From NCBI GenBank assembly GCA_963575645.1, contig OY754465.1, positions 28,965,501 to 29,029,500 on the forward strand: a stretch of 64,000 bases of DNA, read 5' to 3'. This document shows positions 31,990 to 40,756 of the stretch, piece after piece. The position numbers and the translations under genes were made by a program. The first letter of the stretch is position 1; each line of letters opens with the position of its first letter. A model generated the notes under the pieces. That model saw only the letters and a list, made by a program, of their open reading frames with translations. It searched no databases and was not told the DNA's origin. The DNA is from Xanthostigma xanthostigma. Lineage: Eukaryota > Arthropoda > Insecta > Raphidioptera > Raphidiidae.

Positions 31990-33648
31990 TCAACATCGTC
32001 CTGGTTGAAATGAAAAGGACGGCACTGTCGTCTCTGGATTGGTTGACCTGTTATTTTCTGTATTTCTTGTGCTGTTCCTGATCTTCAAGATTATTATGTG
32101 TTTATATTTATATATTAAATACACAATCACTGTTATAATAGCCAAATATATAGGTGTCCAGCTATATTTTATTATTTGTTCTATTATAGGTATATTTACT
32201 GATTGGAAATTTGTTTCTTTTATTAGTTTATGTATGTCGTTTAAGTTTACGTCTTGTAAGTTAATTTCGTTACTTTTACGAATGTAATTTTGGATAGTGA
32301 CGTCAGGAAGTATTATCACTTCTTTAACTTTATTAACATTATCGTTACTGTAAGTTTCATGTTTTATTGTAAAGTTACATGATTTAGGAAGTTCTAGCAG
32401 ATTTATATTATTAATCACTGGATTAATTTTACAATTGCTGTTTATTTTAGTAGGTTCAGTAGTTATTATGATATAATGCCTTAAGTCTATTTGTTCGACG
32501 AATAAGTTCTTTATTTTAGACACTGGTGTTAGTTCACATAGAGTTTTATCTTGGTTATTAATTAATTGATGAATACAGTCTGTTTTTAAACTGTTGGTTT
32601 TCTTGCCAATAAAGTTGCATAGGGCTGTATCTCCGTAAGATCTGCACCGTTCTTCAGAGTACCAATAAGTTTCCTCGTTTAAGGTAATAAACGGTTTATA
32701 AGGTACAAGAATTAGGTTTTTCTGATTTGGAACCGGGATCAATTCATATTGTTTGAATGTATTGGCATAGGTAATTGGAATTTTCATTACAAAGTTAACA
32801 ACATGTTTTGTAGTTATAAATAAGCTTGTTTCAATAATTGAATAGTATGTATTTATATCGAATGGTACGGAGTCAGGACCGTACTGATTTATTAACAATG
32901 AAATTAATGAGATTAGTTCTTTTGGTTTTATGACTGACGTGTGAAGTTTACTTTCTCTGGCAAAGGCGACTGCAGTTTCTAGGTCTGTTAAAAAGTTGTG
33001 AATTTCGATAATGTTGAAATGGATATCATTCAGAGTCATGCGATTTTTGAGATAATTCAATTCAAAATCAGTTTCTTTTATTAATGAAAATAACTGTTTC
33101 TGATTGTTGTTTAACGTAGTTATTGTATCGTTATAACTTATCAACAAATCGTGATTCAAGGATATCTGTCGATTATTTTCGTTTAAAATACTATTTTGAG
33201 TATTTTTCAACATTTCGATTTCTTTGTTATATTTTTCCGCGTCACTTTGGTCTAAGTTTCCTGAGATAAATTTTATGACTGTGCCAAGGCCGTCAATTAA
33301 ACCTCTTTTCTTTCTACTGAGTTCGTTTTTAAGCAAAATTGAATTTAATTTCTGAAAATTATTGTTTAAACTTGTGTTTACTGATTTTGCAAAGTGTCTC
33401 AAATCTATTTCTAAAATATTTTCGGGGTTAGAAAAATTTAAATTATTTACAAATTCCATAGTGTATTTTTGTAATTGTATGAGTTTTTGTTCTAATTCAT
33501 TTAAGTCATAATAATGAGTAGAAATATGATAAGATTTTTGAATTTTTGCTTCGTGGAGGAAAAATGGGAGTATACCGGGGTTGTCAGTCAGGTCGGTTAT
33601 TCGAACATCCTGGCTTTTGATTGTCATTACGGTCGTCAACAGCAGCAT
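31990..33648 (-). CDS. env: Errantivirus envelope protein
   Basis: A 552-codon open frame without internal stops. A furin-type site RKKR at 112-115 is followed at once by a glycine-rich hydrophobic segment (GLIDGLGTVIKFISG), as in the fusion peptide of baculovirus F-like envelopes carried by gypsy-group elements. Heptad-like helical sequence follows, then several Cys and N-glycosylation sites. A membrane anchor lies at about 499-521 (IYLAIITVIVYLIY), with a short cytoplasmic tail. The start overlaps the pol end by about 65 bp in another frame; in this group env is made from a spliced RNA, so the true N-terminus may differ. The signal peptide is weak (MLLLTTVMTI). It would mediate membrane fusion if expressed. 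Confidence 0.9.
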   Translation of the reverse strand: MLLLTTVMTIKSQDVRITDLTDNPGILPFFLHEAKIQKSYHISTHYYDLNELEQKLIQLQKYTMEFVNNLNFSNPENILEIDLRHFAKSVNTSLNNNFQKLNSILLKNELSRKKRGLIDGLGTVIKFISGNLDQSDAEKYNKEIEMLKNTQNSILNENNRQISLNHDLLISYNDTITTLNNNQKQLFSLIKETDFELNYLKNRMTLNDIHFNIIEIHNFLTDLETAVAFARESKLHTSVIKPKELISLISLLINQYGPDSVPFDINTYYSIIETSLFITTKHVVNFVMKIPITYANTFKQYELIPVPNQKNLILVPYKPFITLNEETYWYSEERCRSYGDTALCNFIGKKTNSLKTDCIHQLINNQDKTLCELTPVSKIKNLFVEQIDLRHYIIITTEPTKINSNCKINPVINNINLLELPKSCNFTIKHETYSNDNVNKVKEVIILPDVTIQNYIRKSNEINLQDVNLNDIHKLIKETNFQSVNIPIIEQIIKYSWTPIYLAIITVIVYLIYKYKHIIILKIRNSTRNTENNRSTNPETTVPSFSFQPGRC

Positions 33649-36409
33649 CGATCTGGAATTTCAGTGGTCGTTTAAGTTGCTGTTTGTGGTAAATGTCTTT
33701 GGTTGTTTTGACTTTATTATCAAGGTCTTTTTGAACAATAGTCGGCCGTGATCTAGGTTTTGACTTTACCCTAAGTTTATATTTTATGTATGTTTTTGTG
33801 TGTGGAGTGTATGTAGGGGGAGTTTCTTTCGAGGCGTTTGTTTTTTCGAGAAGTTTTGATTTTTTTGCTTCTACGGCCTGATGGACTTTTTGGTACAATA
33901 ATTTTGTTATTTCGCGGTGTTGTGTCGCGTAATTAGACAAATATTGTTCATTTAAGTCAATTGCTAGTAAGTCATTATCCTTTATGTGTCCGTAAAGGAG
34001 TTCTATAGGTTTATGTTTAGTAGTAGTATGGATAGAGTGGTTATATCCAATAATTGCATATGTCATTTCTAAAGTAGCGGGAATATTAGGATGTTTAGTG
34101 TTTATTATTCTTAGGTGTTCGAGTAAAGTTGAGTGTAACCGTTCAATGGAGCCGTTTGATTGGGGGTGTAATTTGGTTGTCAGGTGAAGTTGAATGTTAT
34201 GAGTTTTACAAAATTCTTTTAAAATGGAATTATTAAATTCAGGTCCACTATCAGCTCTAATTTCGGCTGGTTGGTTATGATGCGAAAAATGATTTAATAA
34301 ACAGTTTGTAATCGGTATAACATTACATCCTTCAACAGGGTAGGCTTGGGCAAATTTGCTAAATTCGTCTATTACGGTTAGAAATTTTTGTTTCTTATAT
34401 TGGAACAAGTCTATGCTGATCAATTCGTTTGGTTTATTTGGTGTAGGTGTTAATTTCAGGATCGGATTATTTGGGTTTCTCTCGTATTTATTTACTTGGC
34501 AAATATCACAGTTGTTTATATATTTTGTTATGTGTTCTCGAATTTTGGGCCAATAATATTGATTCGAAATACGAGTGTATGTTTCATTAATACCGCGATG
34601 ATTGGTTTTTCCTATATGATAATTTCGTATTATGCTCTCTTGTTCTAGCAAATTTTCTTCGTCTTTAAGAATGATATTAGTTTGTGTTATTTGGTATGCA
34701 TTATTTTTGAATGTTTGTTGAATTAAATTAACAAATCTTTCATAGTTAACTAAATTTTGAAAAAGTATACCGTATCTTAGTTTTGGATTCAGATATTCTT
34801 TGAATAAATCTATGACGTATTCGTTGAAGTTTTCCGTAGGTACTTGTGCAAATATTCTATGTTTACAATTGTGTAATTTAGAGCATTTTGGTTTCGAAAC
34901 GAATGTGTTAACGAATTTAATAATAATTTGGTTGTTAAAATAGTTCAACGGTTTGTCGGATATGGGAATCTCTAATATAGGATTTTCTACATTAGTATGC
35001 ACGGTTTCATTTTGATCGTTGTCATTTTCTGGATGGTCAAAATTATCTAAATTTTCAAGGATGCTTTCGGGATCGAAATCTAAAGGTTCATTTTGTTCAG
35101 GAAATTCCGTTATTAGATCGTCTATAATGTTATCTATGTCTGATATGTCATTTTCGTCAATATTAGGTATTAGGGAAACATTGTCGTTTTCTTTAGTAGT
35201 TTTCGTATGTATTTCTATACGACTAAGTGCGTCGGCGTTAGTGTTAGCTTTACCTTTTTTGTAAATTATATTATAATCATATTCAAGTAATTTTAAACGC
35301 CATCGTATAAGTTTAGAATTTGGTTCTTTTAGGTTGAATAAATATTGTAGAGGTTTGTGGTCCGTTATTAATGAAAATTTCGTTCCAAATACATAAGGTC
35401 TAAATTGTTTAACTGAATAAACTATTGCCAAAAGTTCTTTTTCGATTGTTGAATAATTTTTTTCAGAATCATTTAAAGTTCTTGAAACGTATGCTATAGG
35501 TTTGTCTTTACCTATTGGTCCTTGTGACAGGATTCCGCCAATTGCAAAATTTGAGGCATCTGTCGTTATGTTAAATGGTTTGCTAAAGTCTGGGTATGAT
35601 AGAATAGGCTCGTTAATTAGTAATTCTTTACACAAATTAAAACATTCAATAAATTGGGAAGTATGTTCTATTTTTGCATTTTTCTTTAAACATTTAGTTA
35701 GTGGTACAGTTAGTTTAGCAAAATCTTTTATAAATCGTCTATAATATCCTAAAAGTCCGAGGAAGCTTTTAATATCTTTCTGTGTTTTAGGTATTGGAAA
35801 ATTTTGAATGCATTTAATTTTATCTGGATTTGGCTTTGTGCCCTCCGGGGTTATGACATGACCTAAAAATTTAGTTTCGCGTTTTAAGAATTCGCTTTTG
35901 TTTAACTGAATTTTAAAGTTAGCTTCGCGTAATTTTTTAAATATTTTATTTAAATTTTGAATGTGTTCGTCTAGTGAATTTGAGAAGATTACAATATCGT
36001 CCATATAAATTAGGCATATGTTGTTTATTAAACCTTTGAATACGTCGTTCATCACACGTTGAAACGTGGACGGGGCGTTTTTAAGTCCGAATGGCATACG
36101 AAGGAATTCGTAATGGCCAAATTCTGTCGAAAATGCTGTTTTTTCAACGTCTTTAGGATCCATTTGGATTTGATGGAATCCGGAAGCTAGATCGAGTGTT
36201 GTAAAATATTGGGCTCGTCCGAGTTTATCTAATAAGTCAGTTATGTTGGGAATGGGAAATTTGTCATCGATTGTTTTTTCGTTAACTTTTCGGTAGTCAA
36301 TAACTAATCGCCATTTAGCTTTGCCAGAGTTATCTAATTTTTTGGGAACAATCCATATGGGACTGGACCATGGAGAATAACTGTGTCTGATGATGTTTTG
36401 TTCAAGCAT
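33584..36409 (-). CDS. pol: Errantivirus pol: RT, RNase H, integrase
   Basis: 941 codons from the first methionine after the in-frame stop. Reverse transcriptase: IDYRKVN near 37-43, YMDD at 135-138. RNase H: TDAS at 283-286. An acidic linker (about 405-475) separates it from integrase. The integrase zinc finger uses His598, His604, Cys634 and Cys637, and the catalytic triad is Asp667, Asp720 (RADSGPEF) and Glu756 (SNGSIERLH). The protein-like frame continues upstream without a shift to a single TAA at 36473-36475, beyond which the protease region lies in the same frame. All visible catalytic residues are kept, and the 3' end overlaps env. Confidence 0.93.
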   Translation of the reverse strand: MLEQNIIRHSYSPWSSPIWIVPKKLDNSGKAKWRLVIDYRKVNEKTIDDKFPIPNITDLLDKLGRAQYFTTLDLASGFHQIQMDPKDVEKTAFSTEFGHYEFLRMPFGLKNAPSTFQRVMNDVFKGLINNICLIYMDDIVIFSNSLDEHIQNLNKIFKKLREANFKIQLNKSEFLKRETKFLGHVITPEGTKPNPDKIKCIQNFPIPKTQKDIKSFLGLLGYYRRFIKDFAKLTVPLTKCLKKNAKIEHTSQFIECFNLCKELLINEPILSYPDFSKPFNITTDASNFAIGGILSQGPIGKDKPIAYVSRTLNDSEKNYSTIEKELLAIVYSVKQFRPYVFGTKFSLITDHKPLQYLFNLKEPNSKLIRWRLKLLEYDYNIIYKKGKANTNADALSRIEIHTKTTKENDNVSLIPNIDENDISDIDNIIDDLITEFPEQNEPLDFDPESILENLDNFDHPENDNDQNETVHTNVENPILEIPISDKPLNYFNNQIIIKFVNTFVSKPKCSKLHNCKHRIFAQVPTENFNEYVIDLFKEYLNPKLRYGILFQNLVNYERFVNLIQQTFKNNAYQITQTNIILKDEENLLEQESIIRNYHIGKTNHRGINETYTRISNQYYWPKIREHITKYINNCDICQVNKYERNPNNPILKLTPTPNKPNELISIDLFQYKKQKFLTVIDEFSKFAQAYPVEGCNVIPITNCLLNHFSHHNQPAEIRADSGPEFNNSILKEFCKTHNIQLHLTTKLHPQSNGSIERLHSTLLEHLRIINTKHPNIPATLEMTYAIIGYNHSIHTTTKHKPIELLYGHIKDNDLLAIDLNEQYLSNYATQHREITKLLYQKVHQAVEAKKSKLLEKTNASKETPPTYTPHTKTYIKYKLRVKSKPRSRPTIVQKDLDNKVKTTKDIYHKQQLKRPLKFQIDAAVDDRNDNQKPGCSNNRPD

Positions 36410-36472
36410 TTTTTCGATTTGATTTTCAACTTCATTTTTATGGATATAAGGGTAACGGTATGATTTGGTATA

Positions 36473-37264
36473 TTATATAGGAATTTCGTCTTTGGTTCTA
36501 ATTTGATGTCTGATTTTATGTGTAAATGTCAACGGTTCACCTTCTGTATAAAATACGTCAGGAAATTTTTTACAGAGATCTATTAATTTAATTTTTTCTT
36601 CGGAATTCATGTGATCAGTGTTTCTAATATTGTCAATATGTTGTCGATCAGTTTCGTAATCGATATGAACATTGAATAATGAACAGGTTTGTTCGTCGAA
36701 TAATTCTGTTTTTATGGGTCTTTGGAAAGTTAATTTTCTAGGCTGAGGTGTTTTGTTTATTATTTTAACGGTTGCTTGAAAATTTTGTGACTTAGTTAAC
36801 ACAGCTGGAATTAGTATGTTTTTTGTTTCTAATTCTGAAATTATAACATCGCCATTTTTGTCTACTGGTATTTGGGCAATTTTGTATGAATTGGGTTCTA
36901 TTTCAACTACAATTTCAACTTCATTTTTTGTTTTCACTTTTTTATTTATTTCGTAAAGTTTTATTTTTATATTTGCATTGCAGGTTTGCAAAGTGTGGTT
37001 GTTAAAATCTAGTGAAGCTTTTAGTGTCGTTAGATTATCTATACCTATTAGTCCATCAAAATAATTGTGAAATTTGAAAAGAGCAAAATTTAAATTTGTA
37101 TCTGAGTTAAATTCGTCGAAAGCTTTAACAGTTATGACGCCATTAGCATCGTGATTTTTAAAGAGGGTAGATACTACAAAAGGAACAGGTTTAATTTTAT
37201 TTGGAAAATATTTTCTTGCAATTTCGGGATCTATAAAAGATCGAGTTGCTCCCGTATCTATCAT
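36473..37264 (-). pseudogene. pol: Errantivirus pol: protease region, ended by a premature stop
   Basis: 264 codons (263 aa plus the stop) from an internal methionine. The aspartic protease active site DTGA is at residues 3-6, so the coding frame really begins further upstream, in the -1 frame of gag. Homologous protein-like sequence runs to the TAA at 36473-36475 and resumes right after it in the same frame (36409 and 37264 share phase). The stop lies in a TATATAATATA tract, so it looks like a small in-frame expansion of a TA repeat. This one lesion would block a full-length Pol from this copy; a sequencing or assembly error in the tract is the alternative. Confidence 0.8.
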
Positions 37265-37341
37265 GAGTTTTAATGGGGGATTTTTGATTTCAAAATAAGG
37301 TAGGGTACTGTTTGAGAAATTATCGAAATTGTTATAGGTTT

Positions 37342-38592
37342 CTATGGTGTTTCGTCTGTAAAATGCTCTGTGTAAAAATTTGAATCTTGGTTAGAATATG
37401 AAATTTGGCAATTTTCCGTGTCATTGTTGACATTTTCATTGTCTTGATTTTCGGAATTGGGATCGTTATAATTTTGACTGTTTTCAGAATCATTTGATGC
37501 ATATTCCAAATTAAATAATTCTTCTGATACAAAATTTGGAGAACTTGAGTGTCTAAACGGGGATGTCGTTTGTTGGTTATAATAGTGATTTACCGGGTTG
37601 GTGTTCCTAGATGTTGTACTCATCGGAGTAGGTTGTGGCATAGGTTGGTTTCTATTAGGTTTAAAAGCGTTAGTATTTGGTTTTATTTGATTTCCAAAAA
37701 CTTGACGGTTTGTCGGGAAACTTTGGTTGGTGTTTGGCCTCGGTCTAATGTTTGAAATGGGCCTTGAAGGAAATTGGTTAAAGTTTTGGTTCGATTGTTG
37801 ATTTGGGGTAAAATAGGGATAATTATTGATTTTGTTGGTATTCGTTTGCGGGTTTCTTTGTGTTGGATTTTGTGAATTTTGTTTAGGTGTTTGCCTAACG
37901 AATGTATTTTTGTTAGCAGGGTATTGGCCTATTGTTCTACTTTCGGAAATTACAAGTTGTTTTATGTCATCTAGTGATTGTGGATCTCTAGTGCGTAAAA
38001 AGGTAGCCATTGGTTCTAGTATATTATCTACAATTGTTGATATAGCTGTTTCAGTGTACAACTCGAATGCTGCTTCTATCTTAAGTTTGTTAGTTTCGTT
38101 AGTACTGGTGTGGTGTGTTAGCGATGTTAATGCTCTACAGACAGTATCGAAAAAGTCAATATAAGATTGATTTGGCTTTTGTCTTAGAGTGACAAGATCA
38201 CGAATTAGATGCCGTTTATTTCTATTGTCACCAAAATACCTTGTTAAAACTTGTGTAATTTCGTCCCAAGAATTTGCATTACAATAATCAATATAATCAA
38301 GAGCTTTCCCTGTTATTTTAGCGCGAACTGTCATGGTCAATGCTTGGTTTTTGAAGCAATTAATATTAACCGTGTCATAGTATTCTGTTAAAATCGCTGT
38401 GACATTTTGAATGAATCTATTTAATTGTTCGGGTTTTTCACCGTCAAATGGTGGGATGACTTTTAACAGATCTTGAAAATTAAATTGCGCCATGTTTGTA
38501 TTCGTATTTGAATTGTTATTAGAGTTGCTAGTTTCAATTTCAGATAGTGAATCTATCAGTGTTTCAAGGTTAAAACTATTATTGTTTGACAT
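37342..38592 (-). CDS. gag: Errantivirus Gag
   Basis: 416 codons, no internal stop. The N-terminus is Asn/Ser-rich; from about 34 a capsid-like domain reads FQDLLKVIPPFDGEKPEQLNRF, then a helical region to about 225 with the motif LVTLRQKPNQSYIDF (about 133-147), as in gypsy/17.6-group Gag. The C-terminal 190 residues are Asn/Gln/Pro/Arg-rich with no CCHC knuckle; RNA binding probably uses the basic Arg/Asn stretch. The start lies 248 bp after the primer-binding site. The 3' end overlaps the pol frame (pol in -1), with a candidate slippery heptamer just before the stop. The product would form the virus-like particle. Confidence 0.92.
   Translation of the reverse strand: MSNNNSFNLETLIDSLSEIETSNSNNNSNTNTNMAQFNFQDLLKVIPPFDGEKPEQLNRFIQNVTAILTEYYDTVNINCFKNQALTMTVRAKITGKALDYIDYCNANSWDEITQVLTRYFGDNRNKRHLIRDLVTLRQKPNQSYIDFFDTVCRALTSLTHHTSTNETNKLKIEAAFELYTETAISTIVDNILEPMATFLRTRDPQSLDDIKQLVISESRTIGQYPANKNTFVRQTPKQNSQNPTQRNPQTNTNKINNYPYFTPNQQSNQNFNQFPSRPISNIRPRPNTNQSFPTNRQVFGNQIKPNTNAFKPNRNQPMPQPTPMSTTSRNTNPVNHYYNQQTTSPFRHSSSPNFVSEELFNLEYASNDSENSQNYNDPNSENQDNENVNNDTENCQISYSNQDSNFYTEHFTDETP
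37375..37381 (-). promoter_or_regulatory. Candidate -1 frameshift site (gag-pol)
   Basis: On the minus strand the heptamer AAATTTT sits in the gag frame as A AAT TTT, fitting X XXY YYZ, about 37 nt before the gag stop. The pol frame is open from here and is in -1. I did not identify a downstream stimulatory structure. Confidence 0.55.
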
Positions 38593-38822
38593 GTAAAGTC
38601 GTATTATAGTAAAATTTAAAATGTTACACTTGTTTACTTTGAATTAAGTTTCAGGTGTATTGGAATGGTTTGTATAGGATTTTATAAAGAAACGTATTAA
38701 GTACTCACTGTACGATGCTTCTTGCTTGATTTTTCATTGGAGTTTTTGGTTCGTCGTAAGGTCCCAGTTGATATGCGCTCAATTGGTTTTACGGAAAGAA
38801 TTTGCACTCCTCTCCGCCCTTT

Positions 38823-38840
38823 ACGAGTATCGACTGCGCC
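38823..38840 (-). promoter_or_regulatory. Primer-binding site, errantivirus
   Basis: On the minus strand GGCGCAGTCGATACTCG follows the 5' LTR directly; with the last T of the LTR it reads TGGCGCAGTCGATA. Sites of this type in 17.6/297-group elements pair with tRNA-Ser. Confidence 0.75.
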
Positions 38841-39215
38841 AGTTATAACTTCCAACTAACCACTTTAGTTTTTAAAAAATTTATTTTATTTTTATTTTAT
38901 TAAATTGACAATGGTTAGTTTTTAGTATTGTTATTATTTTATTGTATAAATGACAATAGTTATTTGTGCAAAAGAAAGTATCTAATATATAACACAATTG
39001 TACGTTATTATATAAATGTAATTATAATTATTAAAGTAATATTTTATTGGACTATGTTCATTAGTCCTGTCTATTCTAATTCTAAAAGAATAATGATATG
39101 AGATAATGAATATTGCCTGTAAGAAAGGTTTTGTATATTATAGTGTTATCTATTCGTTCGAAGAATGATGTGTGGGTGTTGTATCTATCTTGTCAGCAGT
39201 TCTATGTGTATAACT
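38841..39215 (-). repeat. 5' LTR of the errantivirus
   Basis: 375 bp, AGTTA...TAACT, the promoter-bearing copy for the minus-strand element. It is followed on the plus strand by the duplication CGCG. Confidence 0.95.
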
Positions 39216-39886
39216 CGCGCGCTAGACCCGGATTGGTCATGTGCCCGGGCACGTGACGAAACATTGTCAAATCTTGACGAGAGTGCGGCCACTTGCTTAG
39301 TCAGTTCTGCGACCTGCTGAGCAAGCAAATCTTGTGATGAAGGTGCACTAACAGCCGCGATACTAGAACCGATAGAAGCCGCATAGACCCTGTCAGCAAT
39401 ATTCGAGATCTGGTTGAGATCTGTGAGTGACGATGCCGCCACTGCCAAACGAACGTTCTCTGGTAAGCTCTCCATCCAGATGATCTTGATTATGTCGTCA
39501 GAAGCCGTTGTGCCCAAACTGCGAAGTCGTCGGAGATCCTGCGACGGGGTTCTGTCGCCAAGATCTTGTGCTGTTAAAAGTTTGCGCAGGCGTGCCTCAG
39601 AAGACTGTGCGAGACGCGCGATTAATGCAGTGCGTAATGCTGTGTAAGGATTCTGAGCCGGTGGTTCGGCGATGATGTCCCGAACTTCCTCTGCTACTTG
39701 CGGATCTAGGTTGGCCACTGCATGGCTGTACTTTGATGATTCCGCAGTGATGTTGGCATTAGTAAACTGCGCATCTAATTGGAAGAACCATAGTTCTGGA
39801 TCATTAGGCCAGAACTTAGGAACATGTACGCTCACGCGAAATACTTCCGGCGCGTTTTCGACACCACGACCATCAGCATTCGCCAT
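39216..39886 (-). pseudogene. gag: 5' part of CsRn1-like gag
   Basis: About 224 codons from ATG at 39886 to the errantivirus junction. The open frame runs nine more codons into the LTR (to 39185), which are not gag. Residues 18-45 (VSVHVPKFWPNDPELWFFQL) are a typical CsRn1/Kabuki-type Gag opening. EEVRDIIAEPP and LLTAQDLGDRTPSQDLRRLR (about 103-125) follow, then a probable coiled coil (QDLLAQQVAELTKQVAAL, about 184-203). The zinc-motif end lies at 31445-31587 on the far side of the insertion. Confidence 0.88.
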
Positions 39887-40550
39887 GGTATATACACTCG
39901 CGAGAAAAGAGGGAAGAAATAACTAATAATGTGTATAGTCTAATAGTCACAGAGGCAGCACAACGTCCAAATTGGTGCTCAGCAATGCCCCTGTAGGCCA
40001 GTGAGCGATGTGAAACACATAAATATTAAAAAAAAAATATTTAAGGAAAAATGTTTGACAGTCGCTGGACACATTCACACTCAGGCCAAAAGTATTTTGA
40101 TTTAATGTGAAGATAGTTTTAGCACATTTTCTTTTTTAAAAAAAAACTATGTTTGTTTTGTTTATTTTAATAACATTGTTTACAAATGTCAAAATTAATA
40201 GTTTAGAATAGTTACACCAGTCGGCGCTTTGAACTTATTCGAGATTCTAACTGTTTTGAAGAGAAGCTTATTAAAAATGTCGCACGATGGTAGATGTGCA
40301 TGATGCTAATGGTTTGTGTCGTTGGACCGAAAATTAATTAAATTATGTTAAATATCTATGATAATGAGTTATAACACTTTACAGCACTTTAATTACACTT
40401 GTCACTGTATGAAGATAAACACAAATTAGTTTTAATAAAAATAGAATAAGCTGGCTAAAAAGTCGATGTGTGTCGCCCAGTTTAGCGGGAAAAAAAAATG
40501 ACGAACACGTGCACAATGCAAAAGACGGAAAATATTCGAATATTTACACT
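39887..40550 (-). other. 5' leader of the CsRn1-like element
   Basis: About 660 bp between the primer-binding site and gag. No frame of interest is visible; it is AT-rich with short homopolymer runs. It presumably holds the RNA packaging signal, which cannot be located by eye. Confidence 0.6.
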
Positions 40551-40565
40551 TGTCGGGGTCACCAA
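40551..40565 (-). promoter_or_regulatory. Primer-binding site, CsRn1-like element
   Basis: On the minus strand TTGGTGACCCCGACA follows the 5' LTR directly. TGGTGACCCCGAC is the site reported for CsRn1-group elements, with tRNA-Trp as primer. Confidence 0.8.
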
Positions 40566-40756
40566 TGTAGGAATCACTTGGACAGAGGATTCTGTATTAA
40601 AACGAGTCCTACTAATAATACAATAAAACAATTTAATATCTGAAGTTAATCGTGTACACTTTTATGCTGTGAGCTACGCATCACCGATAACTAGACTGGC
40701 GTGGTTATATCCGTGTCGCGTAGTTCCCAGCGAACATAAAAGATACGGCCGCCACA
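40566..40756 (-). repeat. 5' LTR of the CsRn1-like element
   Basis: 191 bp, the same as 28030-28232 except for lack of the 12-bp TAGGTGGCGCCA segment. It is bordered on the plus strand by AATG. Confidence 0.92.

Larger units (their letters stand above)
31588..39215 (-). mobile_element. Errantivirus (endogenous retrovirus of insects), full length
   Basis: 7628 bp with 375-bp LTRs at both ends, AGTTA...TAACT termini typical of errantiviruses, and the duplication CGCG (31584-31587 and 39216-39219). Minus-strand order: LTR, PBS, gag, pol, env, purine tract, LTR. The LTRs differ at one position by eye (GTCTTGTC near 31820 versus GTCCTGTC near 39070), so the insertion is young. It lies inside the gag gene of the CsRn1-like element at an alternating CG tract, consistent with the alternating purine-pyrimidine targets described for gypsy-type integrases. 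gag and env are open; pol has one in-frame stop. Confidence 0.95.
28030..40756 (-). mobile_element. CsRn1-like Ty3/gypsy retrotransposon, split by an errantivirus
   Basis: LTRs at 28030-28232 and 40566-40756 are flanked by the 4-bp duplication AATG (28026-28029 and 40757-40760); removing the element restores a normal monomer. Order on the minus strand: 5' LTR, PBS, ~660-bp leader, gag, protease, RT-RNase H-integrase, purine tract, 3' LTR. Without the 7.6-kb errantivirus it is about 5.1 kb. The Gag CHCC motif and TGGTGACCCCGAC primer site are hallmarks described for the CsRn1 clade. The copy is defective: gag is split and pol shows a frame change. Confidence 0.9.

Noticed and set aside
36400-36490. 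Frameshift between errantivirus protease and RT
   Set aside because: The two regions have the same phase; on careful reading the only break is one in-frame TAA.
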